Assembly (NCBI GenBank): GCA_947494925.1
Contig: CANLWS010000013.1
Coordinates: 158,134-222,133 of the forward strand
Direction of reading: 5' to 3'
From: an uncultured Alteromonadaceae bacterium
Lineage (GTDB): Bacteria; Pseudomonadota; Gammaproteobacteria; Enterobacterales; Alteromonadaceae
DNA length: 64,000 bases
Shown: in pieces, positions 55,494 to 63,584 of the stretch
Layout of the letters: each line of letters begins with the position of its first letter
Position numbering within the stretch: the first letter of the stretch is position 1
Program-made: the position numbers and the translations under genes
Notes under the pieces: generated by a model
Database searches by the model: none
What the model saw: only the letters and a program-made list of their open reading frames with translations
Told to the model about the DNA's origin: nothing

Positions 55494-57002
55494 ATGAGCA
55501 CTCAAGACTTAATCAATAAACTATGGAATCTCTGTCATCTATTGCGTGATGACGGCGTGACCTACCACGAATACCTAAACGAACTAACCTATCTGATTTT
55601 TCTAAAAATGGTGGAAGAAACCGGACAGCAAGAGTTAATACCTCAGGGATACCGCTGGCCAGATATTGAAAACTTTAATGCGGCCACGCGTCTAGAGGAA
55701 TACAAGAAGCTACTGATCCATTTAGGCTCCCACGGCTCACAGATCACCAAAGCGATATTTGCTGATGCGGCTACCTGTATTCGCAAGCCCGCTACCCTAA
55801 ATAAGCTAGTCACCGAAATAGACAAGCTCGACTGGTACTCAGCTAAAGAAGAAGGCTTGGGTGACATGTATGAAGGCTTGCTAGAAATCAACGCCAGTGA
55901 GAAAAAGTCCGGTGCAGGCCAATACTTTACGCCACGTGTATTGATTGAAGTCATGGTTGAACTAATGAAGCCCACGTTGGGCGATGTGATTGTTGATCCA
56001 ACTGCTGGCACAGGAGGCTTCTTGATCTCTGCCCATCAAGAGATTGAAAAACATGTTGATGTGCAAACCCTCGATGAAACGGCTTACAATCAGTATCAGC
56101 ATCATACTTTCTTTGGGATGGAGTTAGTGCCAGATACCCGCCGCCTAGCAATGATGAATCTAATGCTGCACGACTTAGCGGTGGATGACGACAATGCAGG
56201 CGTATTATATGGCGATACCCTTTCTAATGAAGGTAAAGCCTTACCCAAGGCATCACTAATACTCGCCAATCCGCCTTTTGGTACCAAGCAAGGCGGTGGA
56301 GTACCCACTCGTGACGATTTAGTGCATTACACCAGTAACAAGCAGTTAGCGTTTTTACATGCCATGTATCACAGCATGCTCAAACCTGGCGGTCGCGTCG
56401 CTGTAGTCTTGCCAGACAACGTATTATTCGAAGGATCGACAGGTCGCAAAATACGCAACGACTTAATGGAAAAGTGCAATCTGCACACGATATTGAGGTT
56501 ACCCACAGGCATCTTCTACGCAGCGGGTGTTAAAACCAATGTTCTGTTCTTTGAAAAGCCTAAGAATATCAATCAAGACAAAGGTAACACTAAAAATGTC
56601 TGGGTTTACGACATGCGGGCCAATATGCCGCAGTTTGGTAAACGGACCATGCTCACCAAAGCTCACTTTGACGAATTCTATCAGGCCGTTGGCAGCGACC
56701 TTACCAAAATAGACGACAAACACCGCCAAGCCTTTATCGACGACCATGCCAATGGCAGTGAAATTGGTAGTGTGGATACCTGCCGCTTGCGCTGCTTCAC
56801 CCGAGAAGAAATAGCAGCAAAAGAAGACTCTCTCGATTTAGCCTGGATACGCGATGACAGTATTGAAGATGCCGCCAATCTACCGGAGCCAGATATTCTC
56901 ATCAACGAAGCGATTGAAGAATTGGCAGGGGCCATCACCGACTTACAATCTATATTGGTAGAGTTAGATGTAGCTGAAGCCTCTGATGAGGTTGTGTTGT
57001 GA
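55494..57002 (+). CDS. hsdM: Type I DNA methyltransferase M subunit
   Basis: A 502-residue N6-adenine methyltransferase. An N-terminal helical domain (LWNLCHLLRDDGVTYHEYL) precedes the catalytic domain, with the SAM motif DPTAGTGGFLI at about 168-178 and the catalytic NPPF at 259-262. With HsdS it methylates the recognition sequence; with HsdR it forms the restriction complex. Its stop overlaps the GTG start of hsdS (GTGA). Confidence 0.97.
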   Translation: MSTQDLINKLWNLCHLLRDDGVTYHEYLNELTYLIFLKMVEETGQQELIPQGYRWPDIENFNAATRLEEYKKLLIHLGSHGSQITKAIFADAATCIRKPATLNKLVTEIDKLDWYSAKEEGLGDMYEGLLEINASEKKSGAGQYFTPRVLIEVMVELMKPTLGDVIVDPTAGTGGFLISAHQEIEKHVDVQTLDETAYNQYQHHTFFGMELVPDTRRLAMMNLMLHDLAVDDDNAGVLYGDTLSNEGKALPKASLILANPPFGTKQGGGVPTRDDLVHYTSNKQLAFLHAMYHSMLKPGGRVAVVLPDNVLFEGSTGRKIRNDLMEKCNLHTILRLPTGIFYAAGVKTNVLFFEKPKNINQDKGNTKNVWVYDMRANMPQFGKRTMLTKAHFDEFYQAVGSDLTKIDDKHRQAFIDDHANGSEIGSVDTCRLRCFTREEIAAKEDSLDLAWIRDDSIEDAANLPEPDILINEAIEELAGAITDLQSILVELDVAEASDEVVL

Positions 57003-58378
57003 GTGAATTGCCGAAAGGGTGGAGAAAAGCTTCTTTGGGAGAGTTCGTAAAGCTTAAAAATGGATACGCGTTTAAAAGTAAAGATTTTATTGGCGAATCT
57101 GATGAAACAGTCCCCGTGTTACGAATATCAGATCTAAGAAATGGTATCGCCTCTATTAGCAATGCGGCAAATGTTCACAAGAGTAAATCCAATGAAAGGT
57201 TTATTATTGAAAAAGGCGATTTGTTAATTGCTATGTCAGGCGCTACAACTGGCAAGATGGGGGTTTATTCTAGCGATGAAGTTGCATACCAGAATCAACG
57301 TGTTGGCAACCTCAGGTTAATAGATGAAGACAACTCGTGTCCCATATATCGTAACTATCTCATCGCGTACTTAAAAGATGATATTCTGAAAAAAGCCTAT
57401 GGTGCAGCCCAGCCCAATATTTCTGCAAAAGAATTAGAGTCGATAGAGGTTGCTTTAGCACCTTTTAATGAACAAATACGTATCGCAGACAAACTCGATA
57501 GCGTGCTCGCGAAAGTCGAAGCCGCCCAAGCCCGCCTCGACAAAATCCCCACCATCCTAAAACGCTTCCGCCAATCCGTCCTCGCCGCCGCCACCTCCGG
57601 CGAACTCACTAAAGAGTGGCGGGAGGAGAATGTAGTAGGATTAAAAATATCACCAAAAGATGTGGAAAATGATGCCTATGATGTATGGAGTAGTACCACA
57701 GAGAAAGATATTCCTTCTTCATGGGGATACTTTAAATTATATGAATTGGGGTCAATTCAAGGTGGCGGAACTCCACGAAAATCTGTAGATGAGTATTGGA
57801 ACGGAGAGGTTCCATGGGTGACACCTAAAGATATGAAAATTGACTTCATTTCTACCTCTAAACTTAAGGTCACAGATATAGGTGTAACAAAGTCTTCAGC
57901 AAAATATATTGAAAAAAATTCATTACTATTTGTAGTGAGAGGAATGATCTTAGCGCATTCGTTTCCAGTTGCTAAAACGTTAGATACGGTAACTATTAAT
58001 CAGGATATGAAAGCGTTAACGCCTATTTACCAAGTGAATTCAGATTACCTTCTATTCACTCTTAAATCATTAGCAAATGTATTTGTTGAGTTGGCAAGTT
58101 CATCAACACACGGGACAAAACGCTTAGAAGCAAAAATGTACAACAATGTGGCTATTCCAGTACCATCACTTGAAGAGCAGATAGAGATAGTAAGAGTTGT
58201 TAGCGAGTTAATGACAAAGGCTGCTTTAATAGAAAAGCAATATAAGGCCGCCAAAGCTCGACTAGACAAACTCACCCAATCAATACTAGCAAAAGCCTTT
58301 CGAGGTGAGTTGCTTGGTACAGATGAAAGTAACGAAATAGAACAAGTAGTAAAAGCTTCAGAGGCACTTCATGCGTGA
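56999..58378 (+). CDS. hsdS: Type I specificity subunit S
   Basis: A 459-residue subunit with two target recognition domains (about 1-155 and 225-395) and two conserved helical spacers. The central spacer is around KVEAAQARLDKIPTILKRFR and the terminal one around KAARLDKLTQSILAKAFRGE. GTG start within the hsdM stop. Each recognition domain reads one half of a bipartite site; the sequence recognised cannot be told from here. The central spacer (57490-57615) is strikingly rich in C-ending codons compared with the AT-rich recognition domains, a sign of domain shuffling. Confidence 0.93.
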   Translation: MSELPKGWRKASLGEFVKLKNGYAFKSKDFIGESDETVPVLRISDLRNGIASISNAANVHKSKSNERFIIEKGDLLIAMSGATTGKMGVYSSDEVAYQNQRVGNLRLIDEDNSCPIYRNYLIAYLKDDILKKAYGAAQPNISAKELESIEVALAPFNEQIRIADKLDSVLAKVEAAQARLDKIPTILKRFRQSVLAAATSGELTKEWREENVVGLKISPKDVENDAYDVWSSTTEKDIPSSWGYFKLYELGSIQGGGTPRKSVDEYWNGEVPWVTPKDMKIDFISTSKLKVTDIGVTKSSAKYIEKNSLLFVVRGMILAHSFPVAKTLDTVTINQDMKALTPIYQVNSDYLLFTLKSLANVFVELASSSTHGTKRLEAKMYNNVAIPVPSLEEQIEIVRVVSELMTKAALIEKQYKAAKARLDKLTQSILAKAFRGELLGTDESNEIEQVVKASEALHA

Positions 58379-59261
58379 GTTAGGTGTTTGCAAATCCTCT
58401 GGTCGATTATATGAAGGAAATCGCAACTCTGGCGCTCCAGTTGTACACCAATCTCCAATCTTACCTATTGAGTTTATCGGAACATCTGGGCTACCTACCT
58501 TAAAAGAGGTTGATGGTTATAGTGGAATTATCTTCCATGAAGAAAGCTTTGATCCAATAACCAAAATAAGGCGTGGGCGGGTTTACCTATTAAACGAAAG
58601 TCAGCCTGTCACTTGGCGAGTGCAAGATTCAAGTAGAAAAGATTTAGATTACGAAGCTTGGGCAAACGGGGCTGCACAAAAGCTTGATACCGTTGGTTAC
58701 AACATTGACTCTTTAGCCTATCTTCTAGGTCTAAAGCCATTACCTAAGGTGGTGTTAGGACAAGAGCCATTTCAGACCTACTGGAAAATTCTAGCTATCG
58801 AAACCCAATATGACGGTAAGCCACTCCTGACACTCAAAGCGCTATCCAGCTTTGGTGCAGTACCAGAATTGATTGAAACTCAAATCCCTGAACAGGCGAG
58901 ACAGCTTTTAGTTGACGCCGTCGAAAATGTTGAAGCAGTAGCGAATAGATTAGGTCCAATCGAAACGGTGGATGCCTGTCGCAGTGCATTATCAGTCGTG
59001 CTTGGTGCGTTAGCAGATGACCTAACATTAGATTTAGGCAAAGGGATTAACAAGCGGATAGCTCACAATAAAGAAGCTAACCCCAATGGCAACGGTCAAG
59101 ACCTTGTCATTCACAATGCAGAAATCGTTCGCCGTCTACATTCACGTGGCAAGCCGAATGAATCGGTTAAGCTGAAAACTCGTCCAATCTCTGATGAAGA
59201 CGCAAATCTTGCATTAAATTGCCTATGGTTTGTTTTAGTTGAGCTAGGGTGGGCAAGATGA
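58371..59261 (+). CDS. Unknown protein of the type I RM operon
   Basis: A 296-residue protein, overlapping hsdS by 8 bases and the DUF3800 gene by 4 bases. The first 140 residues are mixed (LPTLKEVDGYSGIIFHEESF); the C-terminal part from about residue 170 is helical (QARQLLVDAVENVEAVANRL, ending NLALNCLWFVLVELGWAR). The C-terminal region slightly recalls the tail of abortive-infection proteins. No catalytic motif was certain. Tight overlap shows it is expressed with the restriction system. Confidence 0.7.
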   Translation: MRELGVCKSSGRLYEGNRNSGAPVVHQSPILPIEFIGTSGLPTLKEVDGYSGIIFHEESFDPITKIRRGRVYLLNESQPVTWRVQDSSRKDLDYEAWANGAAQKLDTVGYNIDSLAYLLGLKPLPKVVLGQEPFQTYWKILAIETQYDGKPLLTLKALSSFGAVPELIETQIPEQARQLLVDAVENVEAVANRLGPIETVDACRSALSVVLGALADDLTLDLGKGINKRIAHNKEANPNGNGQDLVIHNAEIVRRLHSRGKPNESVKLKTRPISDEDANLALNCLWFVLVELGWAR

Positions 59262-60136
59262 GCAAAGATAGTAGACAACTTCCTCTCTTCACGTTTGATG
59301 AAGCAAATACACAGTTACTTAATCAAAACGATAAGTCTAAAACTACTAAGGAATTTGAATCACCATTCAGCAAATACATAGTCTACGTTGATGAGAGTGG
59401 CGATCACAGCTTGCAAAGCATCGATCAGAACTATCCTATTTTTGTACTAGCCTTTTGCGTATTTCATAAACGACACTACAGCGAAGCTATTGTGCCTAGT
59501 CTTGAAAAGTTTAAGTTCAATTATTTTGGGCATGATCAGGTTGTTTTGCATGAAAATGAAATCCGGAAGGAAAAAGGTGCATTTAACATCTTTCGGAGCA
59601 AAGAAGAGAAGTACCAGTTCCTTGACGAGTTAACCAATATCATCGAGTTTAGTAACTTTATTTTGATAAGTTGCACAATAGACAAACAGTCGCTCACAAA
59701 AAAGAGTGATACCGAAACTAATCCTTATCACACTGCTCTAGGCTATTGTATGGAGACCCTATATGAGTTCTTGCGAGAGAAAGGTGAGGATCAAAATAAA
59801 ACGCACGTAGTAGTCGAATGCAGAGGCTCGAAAGAGGACAAAGAACTAGAGTTAGAGTTTAGGCGAGTCTGCGATGGAAATAATCGACTAGGGATTGAAC
59901 TACCATTTGAGGTGTTATTTTCCGATAAAAAAGTCATGTCTTCTGGACTTCAATTAGCTGACTTGGTCGCTAGACCAATAGGATTAAACTTGCTTAAACC
60001 CGAGCAGCCAAATCGAGCGTTTGACGTTCTAACCAAAAAATTCTTTTGTGATGGTGGAAGAGAAAAAGTAGGTGATGGGTACAAAGGAATCGGGATGAAA
60101 ATTTATCCTACGCCAGAAAGCGAAAAGCCCCGATGA
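59258..60136 (+). CDS. DUF3800 protein
   Basis: A 292-residue protein. ATG at 59258 overlaps the previous stop (ATGA). It has the DUF3800 hallmark YIVYVDESGDHSLQ with the Asp-Glu-Ser-Gly-Asp core, then FCVFHKRHYSEA, and later LQLADLVARPIG with its conserved Asp. DUF3800 proteins are predicted RNase H-like nucleases that are common in defence islands. Its overlap with the RM operon suggests a linked function. Function unproven. Confidence 0.88.
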   Translation: MSKDSRQLPLFTFDEANTQLLNQNDKSKTTKEFESPFSKYIVYVDESGDHSLQSIDQNYPIFVLAFCVFHKRHYSEAIVPSLEKFKFNYFGHDQVVLHENEIRKEKGAFNIFRSKEEKYQFLDELTNIIEFSNFILISCTIDKQSLTKKSDTETNPYHTALGYCMETLYEFLREKGEDQNKTHVVVECRGSKEDKELELEFRRVCDGNNRLGIELPFEVLFSDKKVMSSGLQLADLVARPIGLNLLKPEQPNRAFDVLTKKFFCDGGREKVGDGYKGIGMKIYPTPESEKPR

Positions 60137-60476
60137 AACTCACCGAGGCTATAGCGCCGACCGGGCACCCCCAATCCACTTATGTATAGTATGGGTACTT
60201 ACCTTAACTTCGTCAAGATGATTTGTAACTTTGGCTTATGAACAAACCACATTCCCTATGACTTTTTAGAAAGAAGTGTTTTTCTACTTAGTATTCGTTA
60301 CTATGAAGATGTCATTGGGTGTGCTGGCGTTCAGCTGGCCACTCTGCTTGTATTGAGAGTGCAACTAATATTGAAGGGCTTGCCCTTAGGTTTTATAGCC
60401 TTGTTCCTCACGGAATGTTAACTTGATTACTAACTCATAACACCCATTGACACTTTCATTATAAAAAAGGACTTTT
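60137..60476. other. Intergenic gap before the SLATT-RT genes, possible ncRNA
   Basis: A 340-base gap without a protein-like frame. It contains a perfect AAGGGC-TT-GCCCTT hairpin at 60374-60387 and a GCTG/CAGC stem at 60323-60335 beside a direct repeat of GCTGGC. Several defence reverse transcriptases use a small RNA encoded next to the gene as template; this gap is a candidate place for one. No promoter was certain. Confidence 0.4.
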
Positions 60477-61103
60477 ATGGCTTTCAGCGATAATATTTGG
60501 TGGACGAGAAAGGCTAGAATACAAACTGAAAAGCGTCTTTTATCAAATTCGCTTCAATCTCAACTTATACTTTTGTGGTATTCAACTGCTGGAGTATCAG
60601 CGTCTATTTACTACCTCAAATTTGCGAATGATAATGATCTCGCCGGCGTAACATGGGTGATTTATTCGGTCTTGTCACTAGCGGTTTCAGGTTTTATCGC
60701 AGGCTTATCATTTAAAGACAGAGCGGCGCTTGTCAAAGACTGCTATGAAACACTAAAAGTTCTTACCCATAAAGTGAAGTCACTTGAAAACCAACATAAA
60801 GAAAACTCTATCGAAATGATTGGACTACAGGAGGAGTACTACCAAATATTGGGGCTTTGCGAAAACCATAACGATATCGACCATATTAGGGCACTTTGTA
60901 TTGAACATCTAAACACTCATGGGGAGCCGGACCCAAAAACTGGGTTTAAGGGGAAGTTAACAGATGCTCCGAGTAAATATCAGTGGTTTCAATTTTGGGC
61001 AGCGTTTGTTTTAAAGTGGGCTGGATTAGCGGCAGTATGGTCACTTCCAATCTTTATATTTTTTGGGATGGAGTCGCTAAATGAATATTCGCGACAAGTT
61101 TAA
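60477..61103 (+). CDS. SLATT-like membrane effector
   Basis: A 208-residue protein. ATG at 60477 follows AAAAAGGACTTTT. Two close hydrophobic helices (about 30-47, LILLWYSTAGVSASIYYL; 58-76, YSVLSLAVSGFIAGLSF) are followed by a helical cytosolic part (DCYETLKVLTHKVKSLENQH) and a third hydrophobic stretch at about 178-200. This matches the SLATT two-helix effector architecture, thought to open membranes upon infection; one SLATT family is known to occur with reverse transcriptases. It overlaps the reverse transcriptase gene by 23 bases. Confidence 0.72.
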   Translation: MAFSDNIWWTRKARIQTEKRLLSNSLQSQLILLWYSTAGVSASIYYLKFANDNDLAGVTWVIYSVLSLAVSGFIAGLSFKDRAALVKDCYETLKVLTHKVKSLENQHKENSIEMIGLQEEYYQILGLCENHNDIDHIRALCIEHLNTHGEPDPKTGFKGKLTDAPSKYQWFQFWAAFVLKWAGLAAVWSLPIFIFFGMESLNEYSRQV

Positions 61104-62418
61104 AAAGCATTTTTCTGAAGAAAAATTAACGCAAACATTCAATGAAAATGTTGCCCTTTCTGGGGCCACAGGCATTGATAATTTATCTCCTAGCTCGTTT
61201 CTACCTCACCTTGGCGAGCAATGCAAAATTATCAGTCGCAAAGCTCAAATTAGCACTTATTCGTTCACTAAATATAAACTAAAACTAATAGCAAAAGGCA
61301 AAGGCAAAGCACCAAGAGAAATATCTATACCAACGGTAAGAGATAGAATCGCTCTTCGAGCATTAAATGACTTTTTGTCGTCAGTATTTGAGCCAGCTAT
61401 AAACTTCGAGCTACCTCAGAATGTTATCTCACAAGTTAAAAAGACTATCGAGAAAGCCGAATATGATGGTTTCATAAAGTTAGACGTTTCAGAATTTTAT
61501 CCATCCATTAAACATAGTGAATTAGAGTCGCGACTTAGAAAGCGTATTAGAGATAAAGGAATATTGTCGCTAATAAAGTCTTCAATGACTTCACCTACGG
61601 TATTGACTCCGTCCAAACTCGATCCTCTTAATAATAAAGGTATTCCCCAAGGCCTAGCCGTTTCAAATGTTCTTGCAGCTATTTACATGATAAATATTGA
61701 TAGAGCATTGTCTAAAATGTCCAACCTAAAATACTTCAGGTATGTTGATGATGTTTTGATTTTTTGTAAGTATGAAGAAGCAGAGGCAATCGCAAAAACT
61801 ATTATTGGGAAGTTCAGTAAAATAGGACTGCAGGTACATAAACCCGCTCCGGATTCAGATAAATCAGTTATTGAGAAGTTAGGCTATCCTTTTAGCTATT
61901 TAGGTTATTACTTCAAAGGAGATTTGGTTTCTGCTAGAACGGGCACCGTTGAGAGGTTAAAGAATTCATTGGCTGCCATATTCACGGCCCATAAATATTC
62001 TCAGTATAAAAGCGAGGAATTTTTGCTCTGGCGTCTGGATATGCGCATTACTGGTTGTATATTTGAAAACAAAAGTAAAGGTTGGTTGTTTTTCTTTTCA
62101 GAGATTAATGATGAAAAGTTACTATACGAACTTGATCACTATGTCGGCAAACTTATTCGTCGTTTTAAAATTTCAAAACAACCAAAGCGATTCTCTAGGG
62201 TTTATAAGGAATTGCAGCATAATCGTTATCAAACTCGGTACATCCCCAACTTTGATAAATATGACCAAGCTGAAAAATTAGCACTCCTCAACAAATATTT
62301 TCCGCAAGATGTAGACGATAAAAAATTAACTTCGGCGCAAATAGAATATCACTTTAAAAAACGGATCAGGAAACAAACTAAAGATTTGCTAGAAGATATC
62401 AAAGATTTTAGATCCTAA
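61081..62418 (+). CDS. Reverse transcriptase (defence-type)
   Basis: A 445-residue polymerase. Motif A is FIKLDVSEFYPSI with Asp135, motif B is GIPQGLAVSN (about 187-196), motif C is RYVDDVLIF with the catalytic Asp223 and Asp224, and YLGYYF follows as the next motif. The N-terminal part (LKLIAKGKGKAPREISIPTV) is as in retron/UG-type enzymes rather than group II introns, and no maturase or endonuclease domain is present. The C-terminal 130 residues are an added helical region (RLDMRITGCIFENKSKG). It is coupled to the SLATT-like gene. The RNA template and product are unknown. Confidence 0.9.
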   Translation: MNIRDKFKKHFSEEKLTQTFNENVALSGATGIDNLSPSSFLPHLGEQCKIISRKAQISTYSFTKYKLKLIAKGKGKAPREISIPTVRDRIALRALNDFLSSVFEPAINFELPQNVISQVKKTIEKAEYDGFIKLDVSEFYPSIKHSELESRLRKRIRDKGILSLIKSSMTSPTVLTPSKLDPLNNKGIPQGLAVSNVLAAIYMINIDRALSKMSNLKYFRYVDDVLIFCKYEEAEAIAKTIIGKFSKIGLQVHKPAPDSDKSVIEKLGYPFSYLGYYFKGDLVSARTGTVERLKNSLAAIFTAHKYSQYKSEEFLLWRLDMRITGCIFENKSKGWLFFFSEINDEKLLYELDHYVGKLIRRFKISKQPKRFSRVYKELQHNRYQTRYIPNFDKYDQAEKLALLNKYFPQDVDDKKLTSAQIEYHFKKRIRKQTKDLLEDIKDFRS

Positions 62419-62564
62419 TTATTTGATAAACTTATTTTGCTAGGAACACGCTAAAATATAAACGCTACGATTTCTTCATTGTCAAATCATGCTATGCGCT
62501 TAAAAAGCCAGTTGCTACTAGAAGAAGGACAATTTTCGAAGCAATTAGAAGGTCATTAAGTTAG
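62419..62564. other. Gap between reverse transcriptase and HEPN genes
   Basis: A 146-base gap. It contains a 21-codon open frame (62494-62559, ATG) without a clear ribosome binding site, not called as a gene. A short non-coding RNA is possible but no strong structure was seen. Confidence 0.35.
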
Positions 62565-63584
62565 ATGGACGTATATATCAAAACTCAATACTCAGTAGGT
62601 TTTGCTGAAATAGAAGTTGGCAAAGAGCTTAGCGGTATTCGGTTCCAACAAGATAATCATGAATTCGAAGCTGAGTTCATAGAAAGAGACCCTGAAAAAA
62701 ACTATTATAAACAATGTCCAATGGACGTGTCGTTGATATCGTTTCACCAGGATATCCCAAACAAACTTCCTAAGGTTTTCGAAAAACTTGCTGAAGGGTT
62801 TGTTCCTGAAGAAGGATGTGTTGCAAAAACATTTGAGGATTTAAAGCACAAAGGAGGGCCTCTATACAATATTGATTTCTACCCAGCAAACCTCCGAAAT
62901 TTTCTTGATCCTATTCACGATGCTCACGAACAGTCAATGAAAAGAATTCATACTTTTCTGTCATGGCGGTGCAAAAGTGAAAGAGATTTTCATTTTGTCT
63001 CAAAGCTTGAACGTCCTAAAGGAAGTTTTGATCGAAATCATTGGTTCAACCTTCCCCCTTGTTATCGAATTACCGGTTCCATACTTCCGGCACCTCCCAT
63101 GCTAAACGAAGAATTTACATGCGAGTCTGAATTAACTTCCTTTTTAGCTAATCCAGAGTTGAGTCCGATACCTATTGAACTAATTTATGAAGCCAGAAAA
63201 ATCTTAACCACAGGCAATTCTAGAAGCGCTTTGGTAATTGCGGTATCAGCTCTTGAAGTCAGATTAAAGGTATTTATAACAAACATGTCACCAAGTAGTA
63301 AGTGGCTTGTCGACAACCTTCAGACACCTCCAGTAGAAAAGTTGCTAAGAGAGTATGTACCGCTATTGCTTGAAAAGCCTGATAAATACTTAGACAGTGT
63401 CAATCCGATTTTAGGTGAAATCAAAAAGGCAATAAAAGTGCGTAATGATGTCACACATAAGGGGCATGGCCCTAATACGCGCAAGGTGGATAAATTTATT
63501 AACCAAATTGAAAATACAATTCGGCTTTTAGATGCTGAAGAAGGACACACATGGTCACTTAGTGACCATGTAAAACAAACTTAA
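62565..63584 (+). CDS. HEPN-motif protein of unknown function
   Basis: A 339-residue protein. Residues 1-190 are mixed with no known motif (DVSLISFHQDIPNKLPKVF). Residues 205-335 form a helical domain of HEPN type: IELIYEARKILTTGNSRSAL, ALEVRLKVF, then RNDVTH at 293-298, the RxxxxH catalytic motif of HEPN ribonucleases. It follows the reverse transcriptase in the same direction. HEPN proteins often act as RNA-cleaving toxins in defence. Its link to the reverse transcriptase is by position only. Confidence 0.75.
   Translation: MDVYIKTQYSVGFAEIEVGKELSGIRFQQDNHEFEAEFIERDPEKNYYKQCPMDVSLISFHQDIPNKLPKVFEKLAEGFVPEEGCVAKTFEDLKHKGGPLYNIDFYPANLRNFLDPIHDAHEQSMKRIHTFLSWRCKSERDFHFVSKLERPKGSFDRNHWFNLPPCYRITGSILPAPPMLNEEFTCESELTSFLANPELSPIPIELIYEARKILTTGNSRSALVIAVSALEVRLKVFITNMSPSSKWLVDNLQTPPVEKLLREYVPLLLEKPDKYLDSVNPILGEIKKAIKVRNDVTHKGHGPNTRKVDKFINQIENTIRLLDAEEGHTWSLSDHVKQT

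Noticed and set aside
62494..62559. A 21-codon open frame before the HEPN gene
   Set aside because: Too short and lacking a ribosome binding site; it may be a chance frame.
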